Assembly: GCA_937931205.1 (NCBI GenBank)
Contig: CALHBF010000008.1
Span: forward strand, 1 to 64,000
Source of the DNA: an uncultured Bacteriovoracaceae bacterium
GTDB lineage: Bacteria; Bdellovibrionota; Bacteriovoracia; Bacteriovoracales; Bacteriovoracaceae
Length of the DNA stretch: 64,000 bases
Reading direction: 5' to 3'
Both the position numbers and the translations under genes were made by a program. Below, piece after piece: positions 17,178 through 26,391 of the stretch (positions within the stretch are counted from its first letter, which is position 1; the number at the start of each line of letters is the position of its first letter). The notes beneath the pieces were generated by a model, which made no database searches, was not told the origin of the DNA, and saw nothing but the letters and a program-made list of their open reading frames with translations.

Positions 17178-18908
17178 ATGAATTTATCAAGTGAAGTTTT
17201 AGGAAGCTTTGAGCAATCGAAAGAAAAAATTGGCGAGCTCTTATTAAAGAATACTCACCTCACGCGCGCTCAACTTAATGAAGCCCTAGAAACTCAAGAA
17301 ATCCAGGGTGGACTTCTTGGAGATATCCTGGTTGAAAAAAACTTTATCCAGCCCCATGACCTTATTAAAATCGTTTGTCTGCAAATTGGCATTCCTTTTC
17401 AAATCGATATTAAGCTCGAAGATATTGATCCCAATCTGGTAAAAGATCTTTCCATCAACTACTCAAAACACCATCAGGTTCTTCCTTGTTTTGAAACTGA
17501 TTTTTGCGTCACCGTTTTAATGAGTAATCCTTTTAATTATAATGTGATCAATGATCTTCACATGATCTTCAAAAAAGAGATCAAGATCATCTGCACTACT
17601 CCTGCTCGTTTAGAAGACGCCATCAACCGCGTCTACGAAAAGGCCAATAGAAACATTGTAGATTCGATTGAAGATCAGGAATTTGAAGAGAATCTTGATC
17701 TTGAAGGACCTATTGATATTCTTGATGCCACTGCTGATGAAGCTCCCGTGATTCGTTTTGTAAACTCGGTAATTTTTCGTGCAGTGAAGGAAAGAGCATC
17801 AGATATTCACATTGAGCCTTATGACAAAGAAACAGTTTATCGCTTCCGCATTAACGGGGTGATGACTGAAATTTTAAGACAACCGAAGAAAACTCACGCT
17901 GCTGTATCAAGCCGTATTAAAGTTATGGCAAAACTTGATATTGCTGAAAAGCGTCTTCCTCAAGATGGTCGTATTAAGATTAAAATTGCCGGTAAAGATA
18001 TTGATATTCGTCTCTCTACAATTCCTATCCAATCAGGAGAGAGAATTGTAATGAGGATTCTAGAGAAGAATAATACGGCCCTTAAACTTGAGACACTTGG
18101 TTTCAGAGGGAAAGTACTAGAAGGTCTGCAAGAACTTGCCAGCCATAAGCACGGAGTTCTTTATGTTACTGGTCCAACAGGTCATGGTAAAACCACTACT
18201 CTCTTTGCTATTCTAGATAGAATTAATTCACCTGATAAAATGATCATTACTGTTGAGGATCCGGTGGAGTATGAAATCCCTGGTATTTCTCAGATTCAAG
18301 TGAATCATAAAATTGAACTATCTTTTGCTGTAGCCCTTCGTTCTATTCTTCGACAAAACCCGGACGTGGTGATGGTGGGAGAGACCCGTGACCAAGAAAC
18401 AGCAGAGATGGCCATCAACGCCTCACTTACCGGTCACTTTGTATTATCTACTCTCCACACCAATGATGCTTCAAGTGCACCAACTCGACTCATTGATATG
18501 GGTGTACAGCCGTTTTTGATCTCTTCATCTTTAGTAGGAGTTCTTGCTCAACGACTTGTTCGAACACTCTGTAAAGAATGTAAGCAGCCAACTAAGATTT
18601 CTGATTTTGAGAAAGTAGTTCTCGATGTAGAAAATGTTCCAGCTGATACCACAATCTTCAAACCGGTTGGTTGTGCAAAATGTTCTAATACTGGTTACGC
18701 AGGTCGAACAGTTGTATCTGAACTTCTTCTTATCAATGATGAAATTCGTGCTCTGATTATTCAAAAAGCAGATGCTGCTACTATTAAAAAAGCAGCTGTT
18801 AGAAATGGTATGAGAACACTTCGTGGAGATGCTCTTGATAAAATTTTCGAGGGTGTTACTTCGGTAGATGAAGTGATGAGAGCTATTAACTCTGAAGAGG
18901 CCAACTAA
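17178..18908 (+). CDS. gspE: Type II secretion ATPase GspE
   Basis: A cytoplasmic hexameric ATPase of 576 residues that powers pseudopilus assembly. An N-terminal MshEN/N1E region (about 15-150) precedes the catalytic half. Walker A GPTGHGKTT is at 332-340, the Asp box is near VEDPVEYEIPG, and the Walker B region is RQNPDVVMVGETRDQETAE. The His box is LSTLHTND. A four-cysteine zinc loop (CKECKQ ... CAKCSNTGYAGR, about 478-515) is the mark of the GspE/PilB group. Its stop and the gspF start overlap by one base (TAATG). Identification is secure. Confidence 0.96.
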   Translation: MNLSSEVLGSFEQSKEKIGELLLKNTHLTRAQLNEALETQEIQGGLLGDILVEKNFIQPHDLIKIVCLQIGIPFQIDIKLEDIDPNLVKDLSINYSKHHQVLPCFETDFCVTVLMSNPFNYNVINDLHMIFKKEIKIICTTPARLEDAINRVYEKANRNIVDSIEDQEFEENLDLEGPIDILDATADEAPVIRFVNSVIFRAVKERASDIHIEPYDKETVYRFRINGVMTEILRQPKKTHAAVSSRIKVMAKLDIAEKRLPQDGRIKIKIAGKDIDIRLSTIPIQSGERIVMRILEKNNTALKLETLGFRGKVLEGLQELASHKHGVLYVTGPTGHGKTTTLFAILDRINSPDKMIITVEDPVEYEIPGISQIQVNHKIELSFAVALRSILRQNPDVVMVGETRDQETAEMAINASLTGHFVLSTLHTNDASSAPTRLIDMGVQPFLISSSLVGVLAQRLVRTLCKECKQPTKISDFEKVVLDVENVPADTTIFKPVGCAKCSNTGYAGRTVVSELLLINDEIRALIIQKADAATIKKAAVRNGMRTLRGDALDKIFEGVTSVDEVMRAINSEEAN

Positions 18909-20122
18909 TGCCTATTTACTCTTATAAAGGTTTAGATCGCACCGGCAAAGAAGTTAAGAATACTATCAATACTGAGAGTATTGTTGCTGCCAAACAAAGA
19001 ATTAAATCGATGGGCGTTATGCTTATCGAGATTAAAGAGCAGAAAGCACAAGGGACTGCGGGAAAACCAAACCTTTTTAAAATAGGTAGTGGTGTTCCAG
19101 TAGATGACTTGGCGATGATGACCAGACAGCTGGCCACTCTTATTCGTGCCAAAATTCAAATTGTAGAGGCACTCGCTGCCCTCACTGACCAAGTAGATAA
19201 TGCCAATCTTCGATTAGTTCTTGCTGATCTTCGCCAAAAAGTAAACGAAGGTTCAAGTCTTGCGAAGGCCCTGCAAGATCACCCTAAGGTTTTCAACTCC
19301 ATCTTTGTTAACATGGTGGAGGCCGGAGAAGCTTCAGGAACTCTTGAAGTCGTTCTACTTAGACTTGCCGACTTCACTGAATCTCAAGTGAAATTAAAAA
19401 ATAAAATTCGTGGGGCCATGACCTATCCTGCTCTTATGGGAATCTTTGGATTTGTGATGATGAATGTTATTTTCATCTTTGTGATCCCGCAGATTGCTAA
19501 AATCTTCACTTCCATGAAAAAAGAGCTGCCGCTTATTACTAGAATTTGTATTCAGATTTCAAATTTTTTACAGGACTGGTGGTGGGCCACATTTGCCGGA
19601 ATTATCATCGCTGTCTTCTTGATTCATCGCTATATTAATACGGAAGGTGGAAGATCCAAATGGCATGCCCTGCAACTTAGACTTCCTATGCTGGGAATGT
19701 TGACAAAAATGATCAATGTGAGCCGTTTTTGTTCTACGCTAGGAACACTTCTCAATTCAGGAGTGCCTATTTTGGCCGCCCTTACCATCGTTAAAAACCT
19801 CATCCCTAATGTGCACATGAAAGATGCGGTAGAAAAAGCACGCATCAGTGTTTCAGAAGGTGCGAGTCTTACCGGTCCATTGATGCAAAGTGGTCACTTC
19901 CCAACTCTTGTTACCCATATGATTCGACTGGGTGAGAGAACAGGAGAACTTGAACCAATGCTAAAAATCATTTCAGAAAATTACGAGGATCAAGTACAAT
20001 CAAAAATCAATGGACTCACCTCTGTACTTGAACCCTTAATGATGATATTTCTGGGAGCAGCAGTTGGGTTTATTGTATTTGCAGTAGTAATCCCAATGAT
20101 GAATCTGAATAGCCTTCGTTAG
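18908..20122 (+). CDS. gspF: Type II secretion platform protein GspF
   Basis: A 404-residue polytopic inner-membrane protein of the PilC/GspF family, with two homologous domains. Cytoplasmic segments (DLAMMTRQLATLIRAKIQIVEAL and VSRFCSTLGTLLNSGVPILAALTIV) alternate with three membrane helices near 170-195, 220-240 and 375-398. It forms the centre of the assembly platform and couples GspE turnover to pseudopilin extraction. It starts at the last base of gspE. Length and layout are standard. Confidence 0.96.
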   Translation: MPIYSYKGLDRTGKEVKNTINTESIVAAKQRIKSMGVMLIEIKEQKAQGTAGKPNLFKIGSGVPVDDLAMMTRQLATLIRAKIQIVEALAALTDQVDNANLRLVLADLRQKVNEGSSLAKALQDHPKVFNSIFVNMVEAGEASGTLEVVLLRLADFTESQVKLKNKIRGAMTYPALMGIFGFVMMNVIFIFVIPQIAKIFTSMKKELPLITRICIQISNFLQDWWWATFAGIIIAVFLIHRYINTEGGRSKWHALQLRLPMLGMLTKMINVSRFCSTLGTLLNSGVPILAALTIVKNLIPNVHMKDAVEKARISVSEGASLTGPLMQSGHFPTLVTHMIRLGERTGELEPMLKIISENYEDQVQSKINGLTSVLEPLMMIFLGAAVGFIVFAVVIPMMNLNSLR

Positions 20123-20139
20123 TGAATAAGGAGTTTTCC

Positions 20140-20586
20140 ATGTTAAAACAGTTGAAAGTTATAGTTAAATCAGAGCAAGGGATGAGCTTAATTGAGATCC
20201 TCATCGCCCTTACCCTTCTAGCTCTTGCTGGTACATTCGTAGGTGGACGTGTATTTGAAAACCTTCAAGAAGGTAAAGTACAAACAGCAAAAATTCAGAT
20301 GAAGTCTTTAGCTGATCGTCTTAAAGAATTCAGAAGAGACTGTAACACGTACCCAACAACAGATCAGGGCTTTGATGCTCTTATTGAAAAGCCTACTGGT
20401 GGAAGAGAATGTAAGCGTTATGCTCCAGGTGGATACATTGAAGGTGGAAAAATTCCTCTTGATCCTTGGGATAATGAATACATCTACGAATCAGATGGTA
20501 AAACATTTACAATCATCTCCCTTGGTGCTGATAACGCCGAAGGTGGCGAAGGCGTAGATGCTGACATCAACTCAAAAGACCTTTAA
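20140..20586 (+). CDS. gspG: Major pseudopilin GspG
   Basis: The main subunit of the T2SS pseudopilus, 148 residues. The prepilin site is SEQG|MSLIEILIALTLLALAG, so mature residue +1 is Met instead of the usual Phe, with the invariant Glu at +5. The C-terminal globular part has the GspG-specific GGKIPLDPWDNEYIYES motif, and the calcium-loop region ends in SLGADNAEGGEGVDADI. The ORF track start is a GTG (20122); ATG 20140 is preceded by AAGGAG and is preferred. The 3' end overlaps gspH by 29 nt in another frame. Confidence 0.95.
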   Translation: MLKQLKVIVKSEQGMSLIEILIALTLLALAGTFVGGRVFENLQEGKVQTAKIQMKSLADRLKEFRRDCNTYPTTDQGFDALIEKPTGGRECKRYAPGGYIEGGKIPLDPWDNEYIYESDGKTFTIISLGADNAEGGEGVDADINSKDL

Positions 20587-21253
20587 TTCTAAAATTTGGG
20601 CCACCCAAGGATTTTCACTTATTGAAATCCTGGTGGCCCTTCTTCTTGCTGCCCTTATGTTCTTGGCCATACCTTCCGGGGACAGTACTCAACGTCATAG
20701 AGAGCTCAAGACTGCCGTCGATAATTTTGATCGCGCTGTTCGTTTTGCTCAAAATGAAGCGATTCTTCGTAATGCTATTGTTCGTCTAAAAATTGATTTG
20801 GAAAGTACTCCTGTAAACTATGTTGTCGAATATGGTCCTTCCGGCAATGTCCCTATTCCCGAGTCACCCGACGTCTCTAAAATGTCGGTTGCTGAGAGAA
20901 AGATCTGGGGAGAACAGCAAAAGAAGTTTTCTTCTCAATTCACTCCGGTGGAAGAATTTGAAGATATTAAGTTTGAAATCTCCGAAGAAGTGATGGTTCT
21001 CGGAGTTGGTATCGGTGACCAGAAAGGTCTGATCCAGGAAGGCACTCCTACAATTTATTTTTATCCGACTGGTGAAAAAGACTCTGCCCTCTTCTTCTTT
21101 GGAACAATTGAAGAATTTGCTTACTTAGAAGTTTCACCATTTTTAAATAAAACAAAAAATTATTTTGAACCACTTAATACAGAAAGTGTTTCAAGAATCG
21201 AAGATATCCTGCAAACTAAGATGACAACAATCTATCGAGAGTGGCGACTGTGA
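20558..21253 (+). CDS. gspH: Minor pseudopilin GspH
   Basis: A 231-residue protein with a prepilin N-terminus (ATQG|FSLIEILVALLLAALMFLAIP) and a larger globular domain. Its place between gspG and gspI, the GspH-like FDRAVRFAQNEAILRNAIVRL segment and its size suggest GspH. Sequence conservation of this subunit is always low, so the letter is assigned mainly by order. The start ATG lies inside the last codons of gspG, so translation is coupled. Confidence 0.82.
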   Translation: MLTSTQKTFNSKIWATQGFSLIEILVALLLAALMFLAIPSGDSTQRHRELKTAVDNFDRAVRFAQNEAILRNAIVRLKIDLESTPVNYVVEYGPSGNVPIPESPDVSKMSVAERKIWGEQQKKFSSQFTPVEEFEDIKFEISEEVMVLGVGIGDQKGLIQEGTPTIYFYPTGEKDSALFFFGTIEEFAYLEVSPFLNKTKNYFEPLNTESVSRIEDILQTKMTTIYREWRL

Positions 21254-21813
21254 AACTGAAAAATGAATCGGGATTTTCTCTTCTTGAAGTGATGATTGCG
21301 ATAACTCTTTTCGCTTTCTTCATTTCAGCTTTTTTGAGTTCTCAGGGCTATAATGTTGCCGATTCGGTCAATTCCGAACAACAGCTTGAACTCCACACTC
21401 TCGCTGAAAGAACGATGAATGAGCTGCTCATTAATCCTCCCAAGTTTACCAATGCTCAAAGAAACAGCATTGAAACAAAAAAATTCACAGAAACAGAATT
21501 CTCCCATTTTGAATATGATCTTGAGATTAGAAAAATGGAAATCCCCGACTTCGGTCAGCTCTTTGCCCAAAAAGGTCAAGGTGGCGAAGAAGGCGGTGGC
21601 GGCGGTGATAGCTCCTATTACAACAATGCCAACAAGGCCAATCGTAATTCAGGACTTGAAAAAGTGATTTTTGAGCAGCTGAAAAAAAATATTGAAAGAA
21701 TGCTATGGCAAGTTCGTATCACTGTCCGAAACAAAGAGACAGGAATGAGTTACTCTCTTTCAAGCTATATCACTGACTACAACCAAAGAGTGCAACTGAA
21801 TGTGGGCTTCTAA
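21250..21813 (+). CDS. gspI: Minor pseudopilin GspI
   Basis: A 187-residue pseudopilin with cleavage site NESG|FSLLEVMIAITLFAFFISA. GspI initiates the pseudopilus tip with GspJ and GspK. The ORF track begins at GTG 21241; the GTG at 21250 has CGAGAG about 8 nt upstream and overlaps the gspH stop (GTGA), so it is preferred, though either gives the same mature protein. A glycine-rich loop (GQGGEEGGGGGDSS) lies in the middle of the globular domain. Assigned by order and signature. Confidence 0.82.
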   Translation: MKLKNESGFSLLEVMIAITLFAFFISAFLSSQGYNVADSVNSEQQLELHTLAERTMNELLINPPKFTNAQRNSIETKKFTETEFSHFEYDLEIRKMEIPDFGQLFAQKGQGGEEGGGGGDSSYYNNANKANRNSGLEKVIFEQLKKNIERMLWQVRITVRNKETGMSYSLSSYITDYNQRVQLNVGF

Positions 21814-22780
21814 CAATCAAAAGGGTTTTACCCTTTTAGAAATTCTTATCGCCATCAGTCTCCTCGCGTTTATCACGTTTGGAGTTGTTCAGATTACTGA
21901 CGATGCCGTTAATACTAAAGAGCGCACTACTCAAATCAATGAAGATAATTTACAAATTGAAACGGCTTTGGCGCGAATGGATTGGGATATTACCCAGACC
22001 TACTCACCTCTTTATTTTTCCACTCCGATGGCATTCGCCGCTAACAATGGCGGAATGAGTCCAGATGGAGGCATGAGCAATCAGCAAAACTATGTGAATA
22101 TGTACCGAGAGCAGCTTCGTAACCGCTTTCAGGTCAGCCAGCACTTTTCAGCAGTGAGTGCGGAAGGAATTCCTGTTCCGAGATTCTATGCTCCTGAGAA
22201 AAACTTTTTTGAATTCTTTACCACTGCCAACAGAAGAAAAACTCAAAACTCTACACAGTCTCACTTCGCATGGGTTCGCTACTCTCTTGAGGATCAGGTC
22301 ATTAATACTGATGAACCAAGAAATGAGGCCATTCCCTCAAATGTAAAAAATCTTGTCCGCTACATCGCCAACAGTGATCCATGGGAAGATACTCGTATTG
22401 ACCCGGAAAATCCTGATAAAGTGAAAAAGGCCGTACTGCTGGAGAATGTTGAAAACCTCGAATTCCAGTTTTGGGATCTTGACCGCAGAAAATGGGAAAC
22501 AAGTCTTCGCAGTATTAAAAATGGTGAAAATATTATTCGTGGTGTGAAGATGAAGATCGTCTGGTACGACGAAAGCGGAGTTAAAAGAGAATTAATCAAA
22601 GTTTTTAGAACTCATTGGCCACTGGTCGCTCCTGTGCCGACAACTCAAGGAACAAATACCACTTCCGGAGCAACTGGGGGAGCAACCTCAGGATCAACAG
22701 GAGGTCTTACCACAGGTGGACAGACCAACGGAAGTATAACAAATGGTAATGGGGCCGGAGGTTTTGAAGATGATAATTAA
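21800..22780 (+). CDS. gspJ: Minor pseudopilin GspJ with Gly/Thr-rich tail
   Basis: A 326-residue pseudopilin with cleavage site NQKG|FTLLEILIAISLLAFITFG. The GspJ-type core is visible in LVRYIANSDPWEDTRIDPE and LENVENLEFQFWDLDRRKWE. The last 45 residues are a Gly/Thr/Ser-rich low-complexity tail (SGATGGATSGSTGGLTTGG), which is unusual for GspJ. The gene starts within the last codons of gspI (14-nt overlap) and its own stop overlaps gspK. The tip-complex role follows the family. Confidence 0.82.
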   Translation: MWASNNQKGFTLLEILIAISLLAFITFGVVQITDDAVNTKERTTQINEDNLQIETALARMDWDITQTYSPLYFSTPMAFAANNGGMSPDGGMSNQQNYVNMYREQLRNRFQVSQHFSAVSAEGIPVPRFYAPEKNFFEFFTTANRRKTQNSTQSHFAWVRYSLEDQVINTDEPRNEAIPSNVKNLVRYIANSDPWEDTRIDPENPDKVKKAVLLENVENLEFQFWDLDRRKWETSLRSIKNGENIIRGVKMKIVWYDESGVKRELIKVFRTHWPLVAPVPTTQGTNTTSGATGGATSGSTGGLTTGGQTNGSITNGNGAGGFEDDN

Positions 22781-24143
22781 AGATCTCTCACATATTCTGA
22801 AAAACCAGAAAGGTGTTGCGCTCATTATGATTATGACGACCATTATCTTTCTGTTAATGATTTATTCAGAGTTTACTTTTGAATCCAAGATCTCTCGTAT
22901 CAAAACGACTAATATTTTGGATAAGTCGCAGGCAAAACTGATGGCCGAATCAGGACTGCAAATGGCCATCACAAGGCTCAAACTTTATGTTGAAGCTTAT
23001 AATAAAGTACAAAGTAACGAGACAGCAAAAACCACTGTTTCACCACAACTTCTCAATCAGCTTTGGGAAGTCCCATTTATGTACCCTATTCCTGTTCCCA
23101 ATGGAGCAGCGGCAGCTTTCAAAAGTACGGTAGAGAAATTCCAGCAAGAATCTATTCTTGACGGAGAAATGAGAGTCTCTATTCAGAGTATCTCCAATAG
23201 AATTAATCTCAATCAGCTGCGTTTAAGTTATCTCACTTATAATCCTGATACCGACTTTGATAAAGTCAGCTCGCGCCTTGATACTTCTGAGACCGCTATT
23301 TTAAATGATGTTTCAGTTGATCAGTCCCTTTATTACATGCTTAAAACTCTGGCCGATAGAAAGAAAGATACGGATGAGATCTTTGCTGAAAAGTATTCGC
23401 GTATCAACTATCAAGAGCTTGTTTCAAACCTTAAGTTCTATATGTCTGATCAGGGAGTTCTGGCCCAAGACCCGTTTTCAGCTCAAGCAAGTGCCAACTT
23501 TCAGCAAGCAGATATCACTCCTAAATATGGGCCACTTGGCAGTTCCAGTGAGATTTATGCCATCCCTGGATGGGATGACGAACTAGTTGAACTGGTTAAA
23601 AATGAGTTCTCATTCTATCCAACTAACCAAATTGACCTGAATAAACTTTCGGCCAATATGCTAAAGCTCCTCTTTCCTACGCTGATGGAAAACGACATTG
23701 AGGAGTTTTTTACTTTTAAAAATGATCCGACAAAAGTTCGTTATTTTAATACCACTGAAGATCTTAAAAAATATTTTGTCTCGACGGCACGCAACCTGAC
23801 TGAAGACTATTTTAATCAACGAATTGAGCTCTTCACTAAACAAGGCTTCACCTTCTCATCTAACCCCAATCTTTTTAAGATTGTCGCGGAAGGAATCTAT
23901 AATCGCTCTAACTACACGATCATTGCGATTGTCAGTGTCGGATCGATGACCACATCAACGACTTCAACGAACCCCAATAATCCTAACCCTAATGACCCCA
24001 ACAATCCTAACAATCCGACCAACCCAGCTGGCGGAGCAAATAATCCTAATGGAGCGACGGGTGGCACTGGTGGTACTGGCGGGGCAACAGATCAAAAAAC
24101 TCAGTTATACGAGCCACGTATTATTGAAATCCAAGTAAATTAG
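22770..24143 (+). CDS. gspK: Pseudopilus tip protein GspK with Asn/Pro repeat tail
   Basis: A 457-residue minor pseudopilin. As usual for GspK, residue +5 is not Glu: the prepilin-like start reads NQKG|VALIMIMTTIIFLLMI. The SAM-like inserted domain is seen in IYAIPGWDDELVELVKNEFSFYPTNQIDLNKLSANML. The C-terminus carries an Asn/Pro/Asp repeat followed by a Gly/Thr stretch (NPNNPNPNDPNNPNNPTNP), the same kind of low-complexity tail as in GspJ. ATG 22770 follows GGAGG by 8 nt and is preferred over 22743. GspK caps the pseudopilus. Confidence 0.88.
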   Translation: MIIKDLSHILKNQKGVALIMIMTTIIFLLMIYSEFTFESKISRIKTTNILDKSQAKLMAESGLQMAITRLKLYVEAYNKVQSNETAKTTVSPQLLNQLWEVPFMYPIPVPNGAAAAFKSTVEKFQQESILDGEMRVSIQSISNRINLNQLRLSYLTYNPDTDFDKVSSRLDTSETAILNDVSVDQSLYYMLKTLADRKKDTDEIFAEKYSRINYQELVSNLKFYMSDQGVLAQDPFSAQASANFQQADITPKYGPLGSSSEIYAIPGWDDELVELVKNEFSFYPTNQIDLNKLSANMLKLLFPTLMENDIEEFFTFKNDPTKVRYFNTTEDLKKYFVSTARNLTEDYFNQRIELFTKQGFTFSSNPNLFKIVAEGIYNRSNYTIIAIVSVGSMTTSTTSTNPNNPNPNDPNNPNNPTNPAGGANNPNGATGGTGGTGGATDQKTQLYEPRIIEIQVN

Positions 24144-24179
24144 CTAGGAAACAATTCGAGTCTGTTTTAAAATAAATCT

Positions 24180-25760
24180 ATGCATATACTGGCCATAGAT
24201 TTAGGAAATTATAGTGTAAAATTCATCTCATCTCATGTTGAACGCAAAAAAGTTCAGCATCAGAAAATGAGCGAAATTATCATTGCTGATTATCAAAAAG
24301 AAAATCAGATTGAAAATTTTTATGAAGCTCAGATGAGGGTTGTTAAAGATATTCTCGATGAATATAAACTGCCTGATACCAAAGTTATCTATCAAGCAGA
24401 AAATGAAATTATCACTTCCCGCTTTCTGCAGCTTCCTGTCAAGAACAAGAAGAAAGCTGAACTGATGCTTCCCTTTCAGCTTGAGGAAGATCTTCCCTAC
24501 TCACTGTCTGAGACTCATTATTCTTATCGCCTTGATAATCAAAAGACTCATTACAGTGCCATCGTCGAACTTGTTAAGCAAACTACCTTCGATGATTACT
24601 TTGGGCTAATCCAAAAATTTAAGACAACACCTTCTATTCTCACCACAGAAACTTCTGCTTTAGAAAATTACTTTCAACAGAATAGTGAGCAAGGCTGTAT
24701 CTGTGTTCTTGATCTTGGCCATAAAACAACCAAGGCCTACTTCTTCTACAATTCAAAATTGATCGTAAATAATGTGAGCTATTTTGGCGGACAACACATT
24801 AACGAGATGATTTCTGAAACTTATAAAATCGAAGCTGATGAGGCTCAGATTTATAAACATCAAAATGCTTTCTTACTGACAACTTCTCAGTATGGCGAAG
24901 TCAATGAAGCTCAGAAAGAATTTGCCAATGCAATGGACAGAGTTTTCTCAACACTTAATTTCGATTTTAATCGCTGGAAAATTGGTCTTAAAGTTAACTT
25001 TGGTCTAAAACTAGACAAGGTTTACATCACTGGCGGAAGTTCAAACATTAAAAACATTAATGCTTATCTTTCAGAAAAATGGATGACTGAAGTAGAACTT
25101 TTTAATCCATTCAATGACATTGATACTACCAAGATCGATCTTAATCATAAGTCCCGTACTAAATACTTTCTGGCCAATCTCCTTGCTGGAAGCTACCGCA
25201 GAAAAGACCTACTGATTAATTTACTGACAGGTAAATACGCTCAGGCTTCAGGAATCGACTTTCCTCTTCACTCGTTTGGCTTTATTGGAACACGTGTTGC
25301 GGCCGCCACTCTGCTTTTTGTCGCCGCACTTTTTGTTGAGCGCTACTTCATTAATCAAGATATTAAAGTGGTTAATAACAAACTCACCACGATTCTAAAA
25401 AATGATGAATTGAATCTAACTCCACGTCTGAGAAGAAATATTCAAGGCCAGCCAGAAGAAATATTAAGCCATTTAACAAAAAGAACCCGCTCCATTGAAC
25501 AGGAAGTTTCAACCATTCAATCAGCAGTTCACATTCAGGCACTTTCTCCTCTGGTGATCATTTCTCAGGCCATGGGAAAACTCGATGCAACTCTGATTGA
25601 ATATCAGGTAACAGAAGATAAGAAAATCTCGGCCAGATTTACTGCAGAGGATGCCAAGATTATCGCCAGCTTAAAATCACAGCTATCCGGTTCAGCACTT
25701 TCTGCTGTTGTGATTGAGGATATTGACGAAAAAACGATTCAACTAAATGCTGAGTACTAA
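24180..25760 (+). CDS. gspL: Type II secretion assembly protein GspL
   Basis: A 526-residue protein with an actin-like cytoplasmic domain (about 1-350; opening MHILAIDLGNYSVKF, second phosphate loop CVLDLGHKTTKAYFF). One membrane helix lies near 368-388 (ATLLFVAALFVERYF), followed by a periplasmic ferredoxin-like domain. GspL anchors GspE to the inner membrane and pairs with GspM. It starts 36 nt after gspK, the widest gap in the second half of the operon. The N-terminal half also resembles PilM, but the fused periplasmic part fits GspL. Confidence 0.9.
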   Translation: MHILAIDLGNYSVKFISSHVERKKVQHQKMSEIIIADYQKENQIENFYEAQMRVVKDILDEYKLPDTKVIYQAENEIITSRFLQLPVKNKKKAELMLPFQLEEDLPYSLSETHYSYRLDNQKTHYSAIVELVKQTTFDDYFGLIQKFKTTPSILTTETSALENYFQQNSEQGCICVLDLGHKTTKAYFFYNSKLIVNNVSYFGGQHINEMISETYKIEADEAQIYKHQNAFLLTTSQYGEVNEAQKEFANAMDRVFSTLNFDFNRWKIGLKVNFGLKLDKVYITGGSSNIKNINAYLSEKWMTEVELFNPFNDIDTTKIDLNHKSRTKYFLANLLAGSYRRKDLLINLLTGKYAQASGIDFPLHSFGFIGTRVAAATLLFVAALFVERYFINQDIKVVNNKLTTILKNDELNLTPRLRRNIQGQPEEILSHLTKRTRSIEQEVSTIQSAVHIQALSPLVIISQAMGKLDATLIEYQVTEDKKISARFTAEDAKIIASLKSQLSGSALSAVVIEDIDEKTIQLNAEY

Positions 25761-25761
25761 T

Positions 25762-26391
25762 ATGAAAAATGCTCTTTTTAAAAGACTAGATACTGAAGTA
25801 TTTCAAGGACTCGATAAATTAAAGACTCATCCTAATTATCAGTCATTTCTTGATTTCTACACCAACCTGGAAGACGATCAACAAAAATTCCTGAAATCAG
25901 GAATGATGATTGCCCTGGTCGCAATACCAATGATCCTGGTGACTTTTCTATTTTTCCAAAACCAGAGTCTCAAATCAGATTTTTCTCAAAGAGTGGAAAT
26001 CTACAAGAAGGCCAATGAAATTCTGGCAAAGAATCAAGGTGTGCGAGATATCTCTAGCAACATCTTCTCACAAAATCCAATCGACAGTTCTGAGATGATT
26101 ATTTCAAAAATATCAAGTGCCGTTGGACCAACTGTAGATTTGAATAAAATCAAAGTTTCAAACTTTACCTCTGACCAGATTTCCTCATCCATTGTCAATT
26201 CTCAGGCGACTTTTTCTTTTAAAGAGATGAGCGTTAATGAACTTATGGATACTTTTATGGGTTTCATTCGCAGAGAAAAATTCCGCATTCAAAGTATTCA
26301 AATTATCAGAAATGAGAATACAAATCTTCTTCAGGGAAGTTTTGTAGGAATTCATTACAGCGTTGTTTCTCAAGAATCGGATGAAGAATAA
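25762..26391 (+). CDS. gspM: Type II secretion protein GspM
   Basis: An inner-membrane protein of 209 residues. A cytoplasmic start is followed by one membrane helix near 55-75 (MIALVAIPMILVTFLFFQ), a coiled coil and a small periplasmic ferredoxin-like domain. This is the standard GspM layout. The assignment rests on layout and position, since GspM sequences diverge strongly. ATG 25747 is an alternative start giving five more residues; neither has a strong ribosome site. The stop and the gspN start share one base (TAATG). Confidence 0.8.
   Translation: MKNALFKRLDTEVFQGLDKLKTHPNYQSFLDFYTNLEDDQQKFLKSGMMIALVAIPMILVTFLFFQNQSLKSDFSQRVEIYKKANEILAKNQGVRDISSNIFSQNPIDSSEMIISKISSAVGPTVDLNKIKVSNFTSDQISSSIVNSQATFSFKEMSVNELMDTFMGFIRREKFRIQSIQIIRNENTNLLQGSFVGIHYSVVSQESDEE

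Noticed and set aside
22660-22755. Short GGA/ACA-rich repeats in gspJ that look like a repeat array
   Set aside because: They are in-frame low-complexity codons of the GspJ tail, without CRISPR-type spacing or spacers.
23960-24090. Asn/Pro-rich repeat at the end of gspK as a possible repeat array
   Set aside because: Irregular coding repeat in the GspK tail; no unit of constant length.
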